This document shows positions 34,350 to 41,739 of a DNA stretch of 64,000 nt, one piece after another. This DNA comes from CAZUMJ01 sp964621605 (GTDB taxonomy: Bacteria; Actinomycetota; Acidimicrobiia; Acidimicrobiales; Iamiaceae), in the NCBI GenBank assembly GCA_964621605.1, contig CAZUMJ010000006.1, forward strand, positions 42,749 to 106,748, in the 5' to 3' direction. The translations under genes were made by a program, and so were the position numbers. Positions within the stretch are counted from its first letter, which is position 1. Each line of letters opens with the position of its first letter. The notes beneath the pieces are model-generated. The model did not search any database, was not told the DNA's origin, and saw only the letters and a program-made list of their open reading frames with translations.

Positions 34350-35035
34350 GGGGTACCTCGATCGTTGGATGGGTTCGAATCTGTCAGGTCTGTGGCTGGC
34401 GGCGCGGCCGACGCAACGACGCCGTGCCGTGCCGATGACGCCGGTGCCGACGCGGCCGTCGGGGTGGGCGAGGGCAGCAGCGACGGGTCGGCGAGCACCG
34501 CGCGGATGGCGGCCGGGTAGAGACGGCGCTCAACTTCTTTGATGCGCTCGTGCAAGGTCGCTTCGGTGTCGTCGGGCAGCACCGTCACCGCCTCCTGGGC
34601 CAGGATCGGCCCGGTGTCGACCTCGACGCCTGCGACGTGGACCGTGCAGCCGGTGACCTTCACGCCGTACGCGAGGGCATCTCGTACGGCGTGCCAGCCC
34701 GGGAACGACGGCAACAACGCCGGGTGGGTGTTGAGCAGGCGTCCACCGAAGCGGTCATGGAACGGCGCGCTGAAGACGGTGCCCCAGCCTGCCATCACCA
34801 CCAGCTCGACCCCGCGTACCACCAGCGCATCTGCCACCTCGGCGCTGTAGGCGTCGCGGTCGAACGACGCACCGAACGACCGTCGTTCGACGAGCAGCGT
34901 GTCGAGACCGGCATCAGCCGCACGGCGCAGCGCCGCGCACGGCCGGTCTGCCGCGACCAGCACGACGGGCACATCGGCGGCCAGGATGGCGTCCAGGACG
35001 GTCCCTGTTCCTGACACCAGCACGGCCACTCGCAC
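34346..35035 (-). CDS. purN: Phosphoribosylglycinamide formyltransferase (GAR transformylase)
   Basis: A 229-residue PurN transferring a formyl group from 10-formyl-THF to GAR. The catalytic Asn-His is in LLNTHPALLPSFPGWHAV and the Asp in VEVDTGPILAQE. The phosphate-binding loop reads VSGTGTVLDAIL rather than the usual SGxGSNLQA, so the Asn is replaced. The last 35 residues are a Ser/Ala/Pro-rich tail beyond the family's usual end. I start at GTG 35035, matching the first strand RVAVLVSG. It forms an operon with purH. Confidence 0.93.
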   Translation of the reverse strand: MRVAVLVSGTGTVLDAILAADVPVVLVAADRPCAALRRAADAGLDTLLVERRSFGASFDRDAYSAEVADALVVRGVELVVMAGWGTVFSAPFHDRFGGRLLNTHPALLPSFPGWHAVRDALAYGVKVTGCTVHVAGVEVDTGPILAQEAVTVLPDDTEATLHERIKEVERRLYPAAIRAVLADPSLLPSPTPTAASAPASSARHGVVASAAPPATDLTDSNPSNDRGTP

Positions 35036-35099
35036 GGCGGCCGACGCTATCCGGGTACCGTTGCCGACGACGAGCCGAGCGCACGACAGGGGACGCCAG

Positions 35100-35813
35100 G
35101 TGCACAAACCCAAACCGGTCCGGGTCTTCCTCCTCCTCGCGGCGGCCCTGGGCACGATCTCCGGGTTCCTTCCGTGGCTGAGCTACCCGGTTGGGGCCGG
35201 GCCGTCGTACAGCGCACTGAGCGGCCAGCTCTTCCCCTTGGCGACCTGGGCACCCCTGGCCTGCCTCGCCGCGCTGCTGCTCGGCCTGCTCGACACGTTC
35301 AGCCCCGACACGCTCCCCGACGAGGTGCTTGGGTTCCGGATCATCCAGCTCGTGACCGTGTGCGGCCTCATCACCACGCTTGTGGCCGTCGGCATGGTGC
35401 AGCTCGACCTCTCCTACGAGACCGGCTTCGGAGCCGTGCTGAGCTTCCTGTGCGGGGTGAGCATCCTGTGCCTCGCGCTCCTCGAGGAGCACCAGCGCCG
35501 CGCAGGCACCACCACGGGCACAGACCTGCGCGAGGTCCCCGCCACGGCACCACGGGGCGGCAAGAAGGCCGGCGTGTCGGGCGAGGCCGGGGGAGGCACC
35601 GCCAACCCAGACGCCGAGGACGAGGGCGGGGGCGGGCGCGGGGGCGGGGACGAGGATGCGGCGAGCGACAACCCGACCGATGCCACGACGACCGACGCGG
35701 CAGCAGACGAGAACCCACACCCGTCCACGACACCCCTCGGGGCAGCGCGTGAGAGCTCGACGAGCTCTGAGTGGCCGGCGCTACGTCAGGGCACCGACGA
35801 CGAGACGACCTGA
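35100..35813 (+). CDS. Four-segment membrane protein with acidic disordered tail, unknown
   Basis: A 237-residue protein. Four hydrophobic segments lie in residues 8-135 (including RVFLLLAAALGTISGFLPW and LVTVCGLITTLVAVGMV). From about residue 145 the sequence is disordered, rich in Gly, Glu, Asp, Thr and Ala. I do not recognise it. GTG 35100 has GGGGA upstream. It is divergent from purN. Confidence 0.7.
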   Translation: MHKPKPVRVFLLLAAALGTISGFLPWLSYPVGAGPSYSALSGQLFPLATWAPLACLAALLLGLLDTFSPDTLPDEVLGFRIIQLVTVCGLITTLVAVGMVQLDLSYETGFGAVLSFLCGVSILCLALLEEHQRRAGTTTGTDLREVPATAPRGGKKAGVSGEAGGGTANPDAEDEGGGGRGGGDEDAASDNPTDATTTDAAADENPHPSTTPLGAARESSTSSEWPALRQGTDDETT

Positions 35814-35850
35814 TCGCCGCGCCGCTCCGATCGCGCGGGCACGAGCGGGC

Positions 35851-35876
35851 AGGCGTGACGATCAGGCGTGACGATC
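35851..35876. repeat. 13-base tandem repeat overlapping the sucD stop codon
   Basis: AGGCGTGACGATC occurs twice in a row, at 35851-35863 and 35864-35876, followed by AGGCG. The second copy includes two bases of the sucD stop codon on the minus strand. It looks like a small local duplication. Confidence 0.8.
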
Positions 35877-36777
35877 AGGCGCTGAGGCCCGCCACGATCT
35901 CGACCATGAGCTCGCCCGCCTCGGTCGGGTTCTGACCGACATTCACCCCAGCGGCGCGCAGGGCTTCCATCTTGGCGGCCGCGGTGCCCTTGCCACCCGA
36001 CACGATGGCGCCCGCGTGGCCCATCTTCTTGCCGGCCGGGGCGGTCACGCCGGCGATGTACGACGAGACCGGCTTGGACATCTTGGTGGCGATGAACTCG
36101 GCGGCCTCTTCTTCGGCCGATCCACCGATCTCGCCGATCATCATCACGGCCTTGGTCTCCGGGTCGGCTTCGAACGCCTCGAGGCAGTCGATGAAGCTCG
36201 TGCCGGGGACCGGGTCGCCGCCGATGCCGACGCACGTCGTGACACCGATGCCCTGGAGCTTCAGCTCGTAGAGCGCCTGGTAGGTGAGGGTGCCGGAGCG
36301 GCTCACGATGCCCACCGACGGCTTGCCGGGCTGCGGCGGGAGGGCGATCTCGCCGGCGGTGATGCCGATGTTGGCCTTGCCGGGGCTGATGATGCCCGGG
36401 CAGTTCGGGCCGAGGATGCGCACGTTCGGGTGCTCGCGACGCACCTGGTTGTAGAACCAGGCCTCGTCCTGTGCGGGCACGCCCTCGGTGATGACCACGA
36501 TGAACTCGACGCCACCGGCCACGGCGTCGAGCACGGCGGCCTTCACGCCGGGGGCCGGGATGAAGATGCACGAGGCGTTGGCGCCGGTGGCAGCCACGGC
36601 GTCGGCGACGTTCGCGAAGACCGGAATGCCCTCGACGTCGGTTCCGGCCTTCTTCGGGTTGGTGCCGGCCACGACCTGCGTGCCGTACTCCTTGTTGCGC
36701 AGACCGTAGAAGCGGCCCTGGGAACCGGTCAGGCCCTGGTAGACGACCTTGGTGTTCTCGTCGACGAAGATGCTCAT
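35875..36777 (-). CDS. sucD: Succinyl-CoA ligase alpha subunit
   Basis: A 300-residue alpha subunit of succinyl-CoA synthetase (TCA cycle). The CoA-binding Rossmann part has VVYQGLTGSQGRFY, and the phosphorylated His is in KKMGHAGAIVSGGKGTAAAK. With the beta subunit it makes succinate and a nucleoside triphosphate from succinyl-CoA. It follows sucC after 38 bases. Confidence 0.97.
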   Translation of the reverse strand: MSIFVDENTKVVYQGLTGSQGRFYGLRNKEYGTQVVAGTNPKKAGTDVEGIPVFANVADAVAATGANASCIFIPAPGVKAAVLDAVAGGVEFIVVITEGVPAQDEAWFYNQVRREHPNVRILGPNCPGIISPGKANIGITAGEIALPPQPGKPSVGIVSRSGTLTYQALYELKLQGIGVTTCVGIGGDPVPGTSFIDCLEAFEADPETKAVMMIGEIGGSAEEEAAEFIATKMSKPVSSYIAGVTAPAGKKMGHAGAIVSGGKGTAAAKMEALRAAGVNVGQNPTEAGELMVEIVAGLSA

Positions 36778-36815
36778 AGCGGGGTTCTCTCTCTCGTACT
36801 CGGGCTCGTCGGGAC

Positions 36816-37955
36816 CTAGCGCTGCGCCAGCTCGACCACGGTGCGGGCAGCTTCGAGCATGGTGGGCTTGCTGATGAGCATGTCGGACTCGTGGGCAGCG
36901 AGGATCTCGCGGCCCTGCTCTGCGTTGGTGCCGTCGAGGCGGATCACGATCGGGCTGTCGATCTTCACCCGGCCGAGCGCGGTGACGATGCCGTTCGCCA
37001 CCTCTTCACCCTTGGTGATGCCACCGAAGATGTTGATGAAGATGGCCCGCACGTTCGGGTCGTTGTTGATGACCTCGAGGGCACCAGCCATCACCTCGGC
37101 GTTGGCGCCGCCGCCGATGTCGAGGAAGTTGGCGGGCTTGCCCCCGACCTGGTTGACGATGTCGACGGTGCTCATGGCCAGCCCGGCACCGTTGGCGATC
37201 ACGCCCACGTAGCCGTCGAGCCCGACGTACTGCAGGCCCTTGTCGTGTGCAGCCTGCTCGCGCTCGTCACGCACCTGCGACGCCTCGTACTCGGCCCACT
37301 CGTGGCGGAACGAGGCGTTGTCGTCGAGGGTGACCTTGGCGTCGAGGGCGTGGACCTTGCCCTCGGGGGTGAGGATGAGCGGGTTCACCTCGGCCAGGTC
37401 GGCATCGCCCTCGGTGAACGCGGTGTACAGCTTGCCCAGCAGTTCGACCGCACCCTCGGTGGCCTGCGGGTTGAGCTTGGCGGCGGCGACCCAGTCGCGC
37501 ACCACCTGGTCGGACAGGCCCTCGACCGGGTCGATCCAGATCTTGGCGATGGCGTCGGGGTCGCTCTCGGCGACGGCCTCGATCTCGACACCGCCCTGCG
37601 CGGAGAGCATGCCGAGGTGCTTCTTGGCGGCACGGTCGAGCGTGAAGCTGGCGTAGTACTCCTCGGCGATGTCTGACGCCTTCTCGATCCACAGGCGCTT
37701 CACGACGTGGCCCTTGATGTCGAGCCCGAGGATGAACTCGGCGTGCTCGCGGGCCTCGGCGGTGTTCGACGCGAGCTTCACGCCACCGGCCTTGCCACGG
37801 CCGCCCACCATGACCTGGGCCTTCACCACCACCGGGTAGCCGAGACGGTCGGCCGCCGCCACGGCGTCGTCCACCGTGTCGGCCACCTCGCCGGGCGAGA
37901 CGGCGATGCCGAAGCCGGCGAAGAACTGCTTGCCTTGGTACTCGAACAGGTCCAC
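36816..37955 (-). CDS. sucC: Succinyl-CoA ligase (ADP-forming) beta subunit
   Basis: A 379-residue beta subunit. The ATP-grasp domain begins DLFEYQGKQFFAGFG and has VVKAQVMVGGRGKAGGVKLA; the Mg-binding ending is DLAEVNPLILTPEG; the C-terminal phosphohistidine-swinging domain has NIFGGITKGEEVANGI. It starts with GTG 37955, with GGAGG eight bases upstream. It heads the sucCD operon. Confidence 0.97.
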   Translation of the reverse strand: MDLFEYQGKQFFAGFGIAVSPGEVADTVDDAVAAADRLGYPVVVKAQVMVGGRGKAGGVKLASNTAEAREHAEFILGLDIKGHVVKRLWIEKASDIAEEYYASFTLDRAAKKHLGMLSAQGGVEIEAVAESDPDAIAKIWIDPVEGLSDQVVRDWVAAAKLNPQATEGAVELLGKLYTAFTEGDADLAEVNPLILTPEGKVHALDAKVTLDDNASFRHEWAEYEASQVRDEREQAAHDKGLQYVGLDGYVGVIANGAGLAMSTVDIVNQVGGKPANFLDIGGGANAEVMAGALEVINNDPNVRAIFINIFGGITKGEEVANGIVTALGRVKIDSPIVIRLDGTNAEQGREILAAHESDMLISKPTMLEAARTVVELAQR

Positions 37956-38105
37956 GGGTGAAGCCTCCGTGAGGTGGGCTGGGTGCGGGTCGCTGGGCGA
38001 TACTACGCGGGTGCCCCCTGCACCCCCCCAATCCCAGACCGCGGCGCGCGCCCGCATGACCGACACCGTCGCACCTCGCCTCGACGCTCGCCTCGGGGCT
38101 CGACG

Positions 38106-38657
38106 ATGAGCCCGGTCGCCCCCTCGTCGGGGCACGCCAGCCGGGCGTTGCTCCTCGCGTTCGCCACGATCCTCGTCGGCATGGCTGCGCTGTGGGGAGC
38201 GAGCGTGCTGCTGACCAACCGCCACAACGGTCGGGCCGGGACGCGCCAACTCGGCGGCATCGTGAAGCTCGGGTCTGTCTCCAAGCTCGCCGAACAGATC
38301 GACACCGCCCGCCAACCGATCTTCTACCCGGACGTCTCCGGGAACCACGAGCGCGACCTGTACCTGCAGCATCGGGGCCGCGATCTCGGAACGGGGTGGT
38401 CCGCGTTCCTGGTGGCCGTGCCCGACGCCCCCGACGGGTGCATCTGGAAGTGGAACGACGGACTCGACCGGTTCGACGCCTCGTGCGACAGGTCGCGCCA
38501 CGCTCCCGCCGACGGAGCAGGGCTCGTCCGGTACCCGGTGACGGTGCGCGACGACCACGTCGAGGTCGACCTGCGCTCGAACACCCCCGGCCCGGGCACG
38601 GTCGCACCGACGTCCGACACGGGAGCCGGAGTCTCGACCACCGGCGGCCAGCCGTAG
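38106..38657 (+). CDS. Membrane-anchored protein with Rieske-like domain lacking cluster ligands
   Basis: A 183-residue protein. One N-terminal membrane segment (ALLLAFATILVGMAALWGASVLL) is followed by an outer domain of about 130 residues. Its pattern (FLVAVPD..., RFDASCDRSRH, then RYPVTVRDDHVEVDLR) resembles the small beta fold of Rieske proteins, but there is no CxH...CxxH pair, so it should not hold a 2Fe-2S cluster. The Rieske likeness is my inference from pattern only. Divergent from sucC. Confidence 0.65.
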   Translation: MSPVAPSSGHASRALLLAFATILVGMAALWGASVLLTNRHNGRAGTRQLGGIVKLGSVSKLAEQIDTARQPIFYPDVSGNHERDLYLQHRGRDLGTGWSAFLVAVPDAPDGCIWKWNDGLDRFDASCDRSRHAPADGAGLVRYPVTVRDDHVEVDLRSNTPGPGTVAPTSDTGAGVSTTGGQP

Positions 38658-38662
38658 CGCCG

Positions 38663-38796
38663 CCTGCCACCCGACCCGATGCCTGCCAGCCGACGGGTCA
38701 CCCACAGCGTCGGCTGCGACCCGACCCGGTACCTGCCACCCGACCCGGTGCCTGCCAGCCGACGGGTCACCCACAGCGTCGGCTGCGACCCGACCC
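38663..38796. repeat. Twin 65-base repeats, each with a 9-bp hairpin
   Basis: Copies at 38663-38727 and 38732-38796 differ at one base and are offset by 69. Each contains the perfect inverted repeat CAGCCGACG/CGTCGGCTG with a 12-base loop (38687-38716 and 38756-38785). They fill the space between the Rieske-like gene and the response regulator gene. A bidirectional or tandem terminator is the simplest reading. Confidence 0.9.
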
Positions 38797-38830
38797 AACG
38801 CGGCTCGATGCGCGTTCTACGCTGCGCACC

Positions 38831-39499
38831 ATGACCGAGCAGATCCTGGTGGTGGAAGACGACCCCACGATCTGGCGTGGCCTGCAGCAAGCGCTCGGCA
38901 GCCAGGGCTACGCGCTGTCGTGGGCCGCGACGGCCGCACAGGCGCTTGAGCTCGCCACCCCGCCCGACCTGGTCCTGCTCGACCTCGGGCTCCCAGACCT
39001 CGACGGCATCGAGGTCTGCCGGCGCATCCGCCAGCGCCACCCCCTCACCACGATCGTCATCCTGACGGCGCGCACCGACGAGATCGACATCGTGATCGGC
39101 CTCGACGCCGGTGCAGACGACTACCTCACCAAGCCGTTCCGCCTCGCGGAGCTCCTCGCGCGCATCCGAGCGCACCTCCGCCGGCGCGACACGGAGGACG
39201 AGACCGAACGCATCACCGTGGGCGACCTCATCATCGACGTCGCAGCGCACCGGGTGCTGTACAACGGAGACGAGGTCGACCTTCGCCCGAAGGAGTTCGA
39301 CCTCCTCACGCTGCTCGCCGCGGACGCCGGAAGGGTCGTCGAGCGCGATCGCATCATGAGCGAGGTGTGGGACGAGCACTGGTTCGGGAGCACCAAGACA
39401 CTCGACATGCACATCTCGGCGCTGCGCAAGCGCTACCCCGAGATCGGCGAGCACATCACCACCTTGCGCGGGATCGGCTACCGGTACGACTCGCCGTGA
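38831..39499 (+). CDS. OmpR-family response regulator
   Basis: A 222-residue regulator. The receiver has the acidic pair VVEDDP, the phosphorylated Asp in LVLLDLGLPDLDG and the Lys in YLTKPF. The winged-helix DNA-binding domain has LRPKEFDLLTLLA and TLDMHISALRKR, then TLRGIGYRYDSP. The stop overlaps the start of the histidine kinase gene (GTGA), so the two are a pair. The frame upstream is open through the repeats but is non-coding; I use the ATG at 38831. Confidence 0.95.
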   Translation: MTEQILVVEDDPTIWRGLQQALGSQGYALSWAATAAQALELATPPDLVLLDLGLPDLDGIEVCRRIRQRHPLTTIVILTARTDEIDIVIGLDAGADDYLTKPFRLAELLARIRAHLRRRDTEDETERITVGDLIIDVAAHRVLYNGDEVDLRPKEFDLLTLLAADAGRVVERDRIMSEVWDEHWFGSTKTLDMHISALRKRYPEIGEHITTLRGIGYRYDSP

Positions 39500-40881
39500 G
39501 CCGACGCATCTACCGCGTCATCATGATCGCGACCGCGTTGGCGCTCGTCGCGTTCGGCATCCCGCTTGCCGTCGTGGTCCGCAAGCTCAACCAGAACGAA
39601 GCGGTGGTGCGCCTCGAACGAGAGGCCGCCCGGGCGAGTCTGGACGTCCGGTCCGCCGAGGTGTTCGAGCGTCGCACCCCGCCCTGGAGCACCACGTCGA
39701 AGACGCACAGCTTCGGTGTCTATGACACTGCAGGGCGCCTGCGCCTCGGTCGCGGCCCCGACATCGGCGACCTCGTCGTCCAGCGCGCGTTGCGCGGCGA
39801 CCCCACGAGCGGAACCGTCGACGGCCAGCTCGTGGTGGCCCTGCCCATCTCCAACGACGACCGCGTCTTCGCGGTCATGCGGGCCGGCATGCCCGAGAGC
39901 GAAGTGCGCGAAGACGTCGTGCGCACCTGGGCGCTGATGGCCTTCCTCGCCACCGCGATCGTCGTGGTGGCGGCATCGGTCGGGCGATGGGAAGCGCGCC
40001 GCCTGAGCAAGCCGGTGGAAGAGCTGGCGGTGGCGGTGACTCGCCTCGGAGACGGCAACTTCACCCAACACACGACACGTTCGGGGGTGCCCGAGATCGA
40101 CCAGGCCGCGACGGCGCTCGACGCCACCGCTGATCGGCTCGGGCGGCTTGTCAGCCGCGAACGCGCGTTCACCTCGGACGCCTCGCATCAGCTCCGCACC
40201 CCGCTCACCGGCCTGCGACTCCAACTCGAGAACGCGCTGCTCCTTCCGCCGGCCGAACGCGAAGGCCCCGTGCTGGACGCGCTCGCCGCGGCCGAACGAC
40301 TCGAAACGACGATCGCGGACCTGCTCGCACTGGCGCGCGACACCGGCCCCGAGCGCGACGCGATCGATGTCGCCGCGCTCGTCGTCGCCGAAGCCCCTGC
40401 CTGGCGTCGTGCCGCCGAACGGGTCGGACGGCCGCTGCACACCCGCACCGCTGAACCGCTCCCTCCTGTGCGGGTGTCTCCCGCCGCGATCCGGCAGATC
40501 CTCGACGTGTTGGTGACGAACGCGCTCGAGCACGGCGACGGCGTGGTGACCGTCGAGGTGGCCGAAACTCCCGGCGGGGTGACGGTCGACGTCGTCGACC
40601 AGGGGCCTGGCGTCGCCGGTGACCCCGAGGAGGTCTTCCGGCGGGGCGCCCCGGCGAGCGACGTTGAGCCCACCCCCCACGCTCGAAACGGAAACGGAAA
40701 CGGCTCACGTGACCGCACCGGCCAGCGGCGCCAGGAACGGCACGGGATCGGGCTGCCACTGGCCCGTTCGCTCGCCGAAGCCGAAGGCGGCCGGCTCGTC
40801 CTGCGCCACAGCGGCCCGGGCCCCCGCTTCACGCTGCTGCTCCCCGCCGCCGAGGACCGCGCCCACGAAGGCCACGTCTGA
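39496..40881 (+). CDS. Sensor histidine kinase
   Basis: A 461-residue kinase. It has one N-terminal membrane segment, an outer sensor of about 120 residues, a second segment (MAFLATAIVVVAASVG), a HAMP linker, the H-box SDASHQLRTPLTGLRLQLE, N-box LDVLVTNALEHGD and G1 VVDQGPGVAG. The ATP lid is interrupted by a low-complexity NGNGNGSRDRTGQRR stretch, partly encoded by GGAAAC repeats. GTG 39496 shares four bases with the regulator's stop. The signal is unknown. Confidence 0.94.
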   Translation: MSRRIYRVIMIATALALVAFGIPLAVVVRKLNQNEAVVRLEREAARASLDVRSAEVFERRTPPWSTTSKTHSFGVYDTAGRLRLGRGPDIGDLVVQRALRGDPTSGTVDGQLVVALPISNDDRVFAVMRAGMPESEVREDVVRTWALMAFLATAIVVVAASVGRWEARRLSKPVEELAVAVTRLGDGNFTQHTTRSGVPEIDQAATALDATADRLGRLVSRERAFTSDASHQLRTPLTGLRLQLENALLLPPAEREGPVLDALAAAERLETTIADLLALARDTGPERDAIDVAALVVAEAPAWRRAAERVGRPLHTRTAEPLPPVRVSPAAIRQILDVLVTNALEHGDGVVTVEVAETPGGVTVDVVDQGPGVAGDPEEVFRRGAPASDVEPTPHARNGNGNGSRDRTGQRRQERHGIGLPLARSLAEAEGGRLVLRHSGPGPRFTLLLPAAEDRAHEGHV

Positions 40882-40986
40882 ACCATCCCCGATCCGGCGT
40901 GACCGAACTCGCTGTCGCTCCAACGCCGTCCGCTTCAGCCTCCCCCGCTGGCGCGCTACTGCCGAAGGCCCGCCTGTCGCGACGCC

Positions 40987-41739
40987 TCAGTCGACGAGGT
41001 CTCGGGCGAGGCGTGCCGTGAGCGTGCGCAACGCGTCCGCATCGCTGACGACAACCCCCGCGCGCGCCGCGGGTGCGACCTCGGCAGCCGGAGGCTCGAC
41101 GACGACGAGGGCAGTCAGCCGACCATCATCGGTGGTGGCGAGGTTCACGGCCGCCGCCACGGTGCTCTGCGGCACCGGACGCACCTGACCAGACGGAGCA
41201 TCGTCCATCGAGGAGACGAACGCCGCGGCCTGCGCGCGCGACACACGCGCCAGGCTGCTCACCTCGTTGACGGCACCGCCGAGCGGCGCGCCGTGGGTGG
41301 TGCCCGCGACCACGAGGGTGAGGCGCTGCGCGCCGAAGAGGAAACGACACACGACCCGCACCGCGTCGGGGTCGGACGTGCTGTCGCTCGCGTCGGGGAG
41401 CTGGGCGCGCCGCTCTCCCGAGTCGCGGTCGTCGGGGACGAACCCTTCGGCGGCGTGCGCAGGATTGCCCTGATCGGGGCTGACGACGCCCGTGTAGTGG
41501 AACGGACGCAACGCGGCCGCGACGTCGACGGGCAGCGGGCATTCTGCGCCCCCTCCCGCGACCCGTTTCGCCAAGGTGCGCAGGGTGGCGATCGACGTGC
41601 CGTCGACAGGCGCGCCGCATGCGCTCAGGCTGAGCGCCGCAAGGGCGACGACGGGCCCCAACGCGGCCACGCCGCGCCGGGCTCGTCGCGTGCACCGACG
41701 CCGCGCACCTGAGCCCGCTGGGGTGGGGTCGGGTGTCAT
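40987..41739 (-). CDS. Lipoprotein of unknown function
   Basis: A 250-residue protein with a basic N-terminus, a hydrophobic segment and a lipobox ALSLSACGAP, so it should be lipidated at Cys and held on the outer face of the membrane. The mature part is alpha/beta with two further Cys (ECPL; VVCRF) that may form a disulfide. I do not recognise it. It overlaps the stop of pcrA by four bases (ATGA) and so is probably translated with it, although the two functions look unrelated. Confidence 0.8.
   Translation of the reverse strand: MTPDPTPAGSGARRRCTRRARRGVAALGPVVALAALSLSACGAPVDGTSIATLRTLAKRVAGGGAECPLPVDVAAALRPFHYTGVVSPDQGNPAHAAEGFVPDDRDSGERRAQLPDASDSTSDPDAVRVVCRFLFGAQRLTLVVAGTTHGAPLGGAVNEVSSLARVSRAQAAAFVSSMDDAPSGQVRPVPQSTVAAAVNLATTDDGRLTALVVVEPPAAEVAPAARAGVVVSDADALRTLTARLARDLVD

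Noticed and set aside
35036..35099. A purine riboswitch upstream of purN
   Set aside because: The 64 bases are too short for the known fold and are shared with a divergent gene.
36778..36815. A terminator or separate promoter between sucC and sucD
   Set aside because: The 38 bases hold no stem or promoter pair; a shared transcript is simpler.
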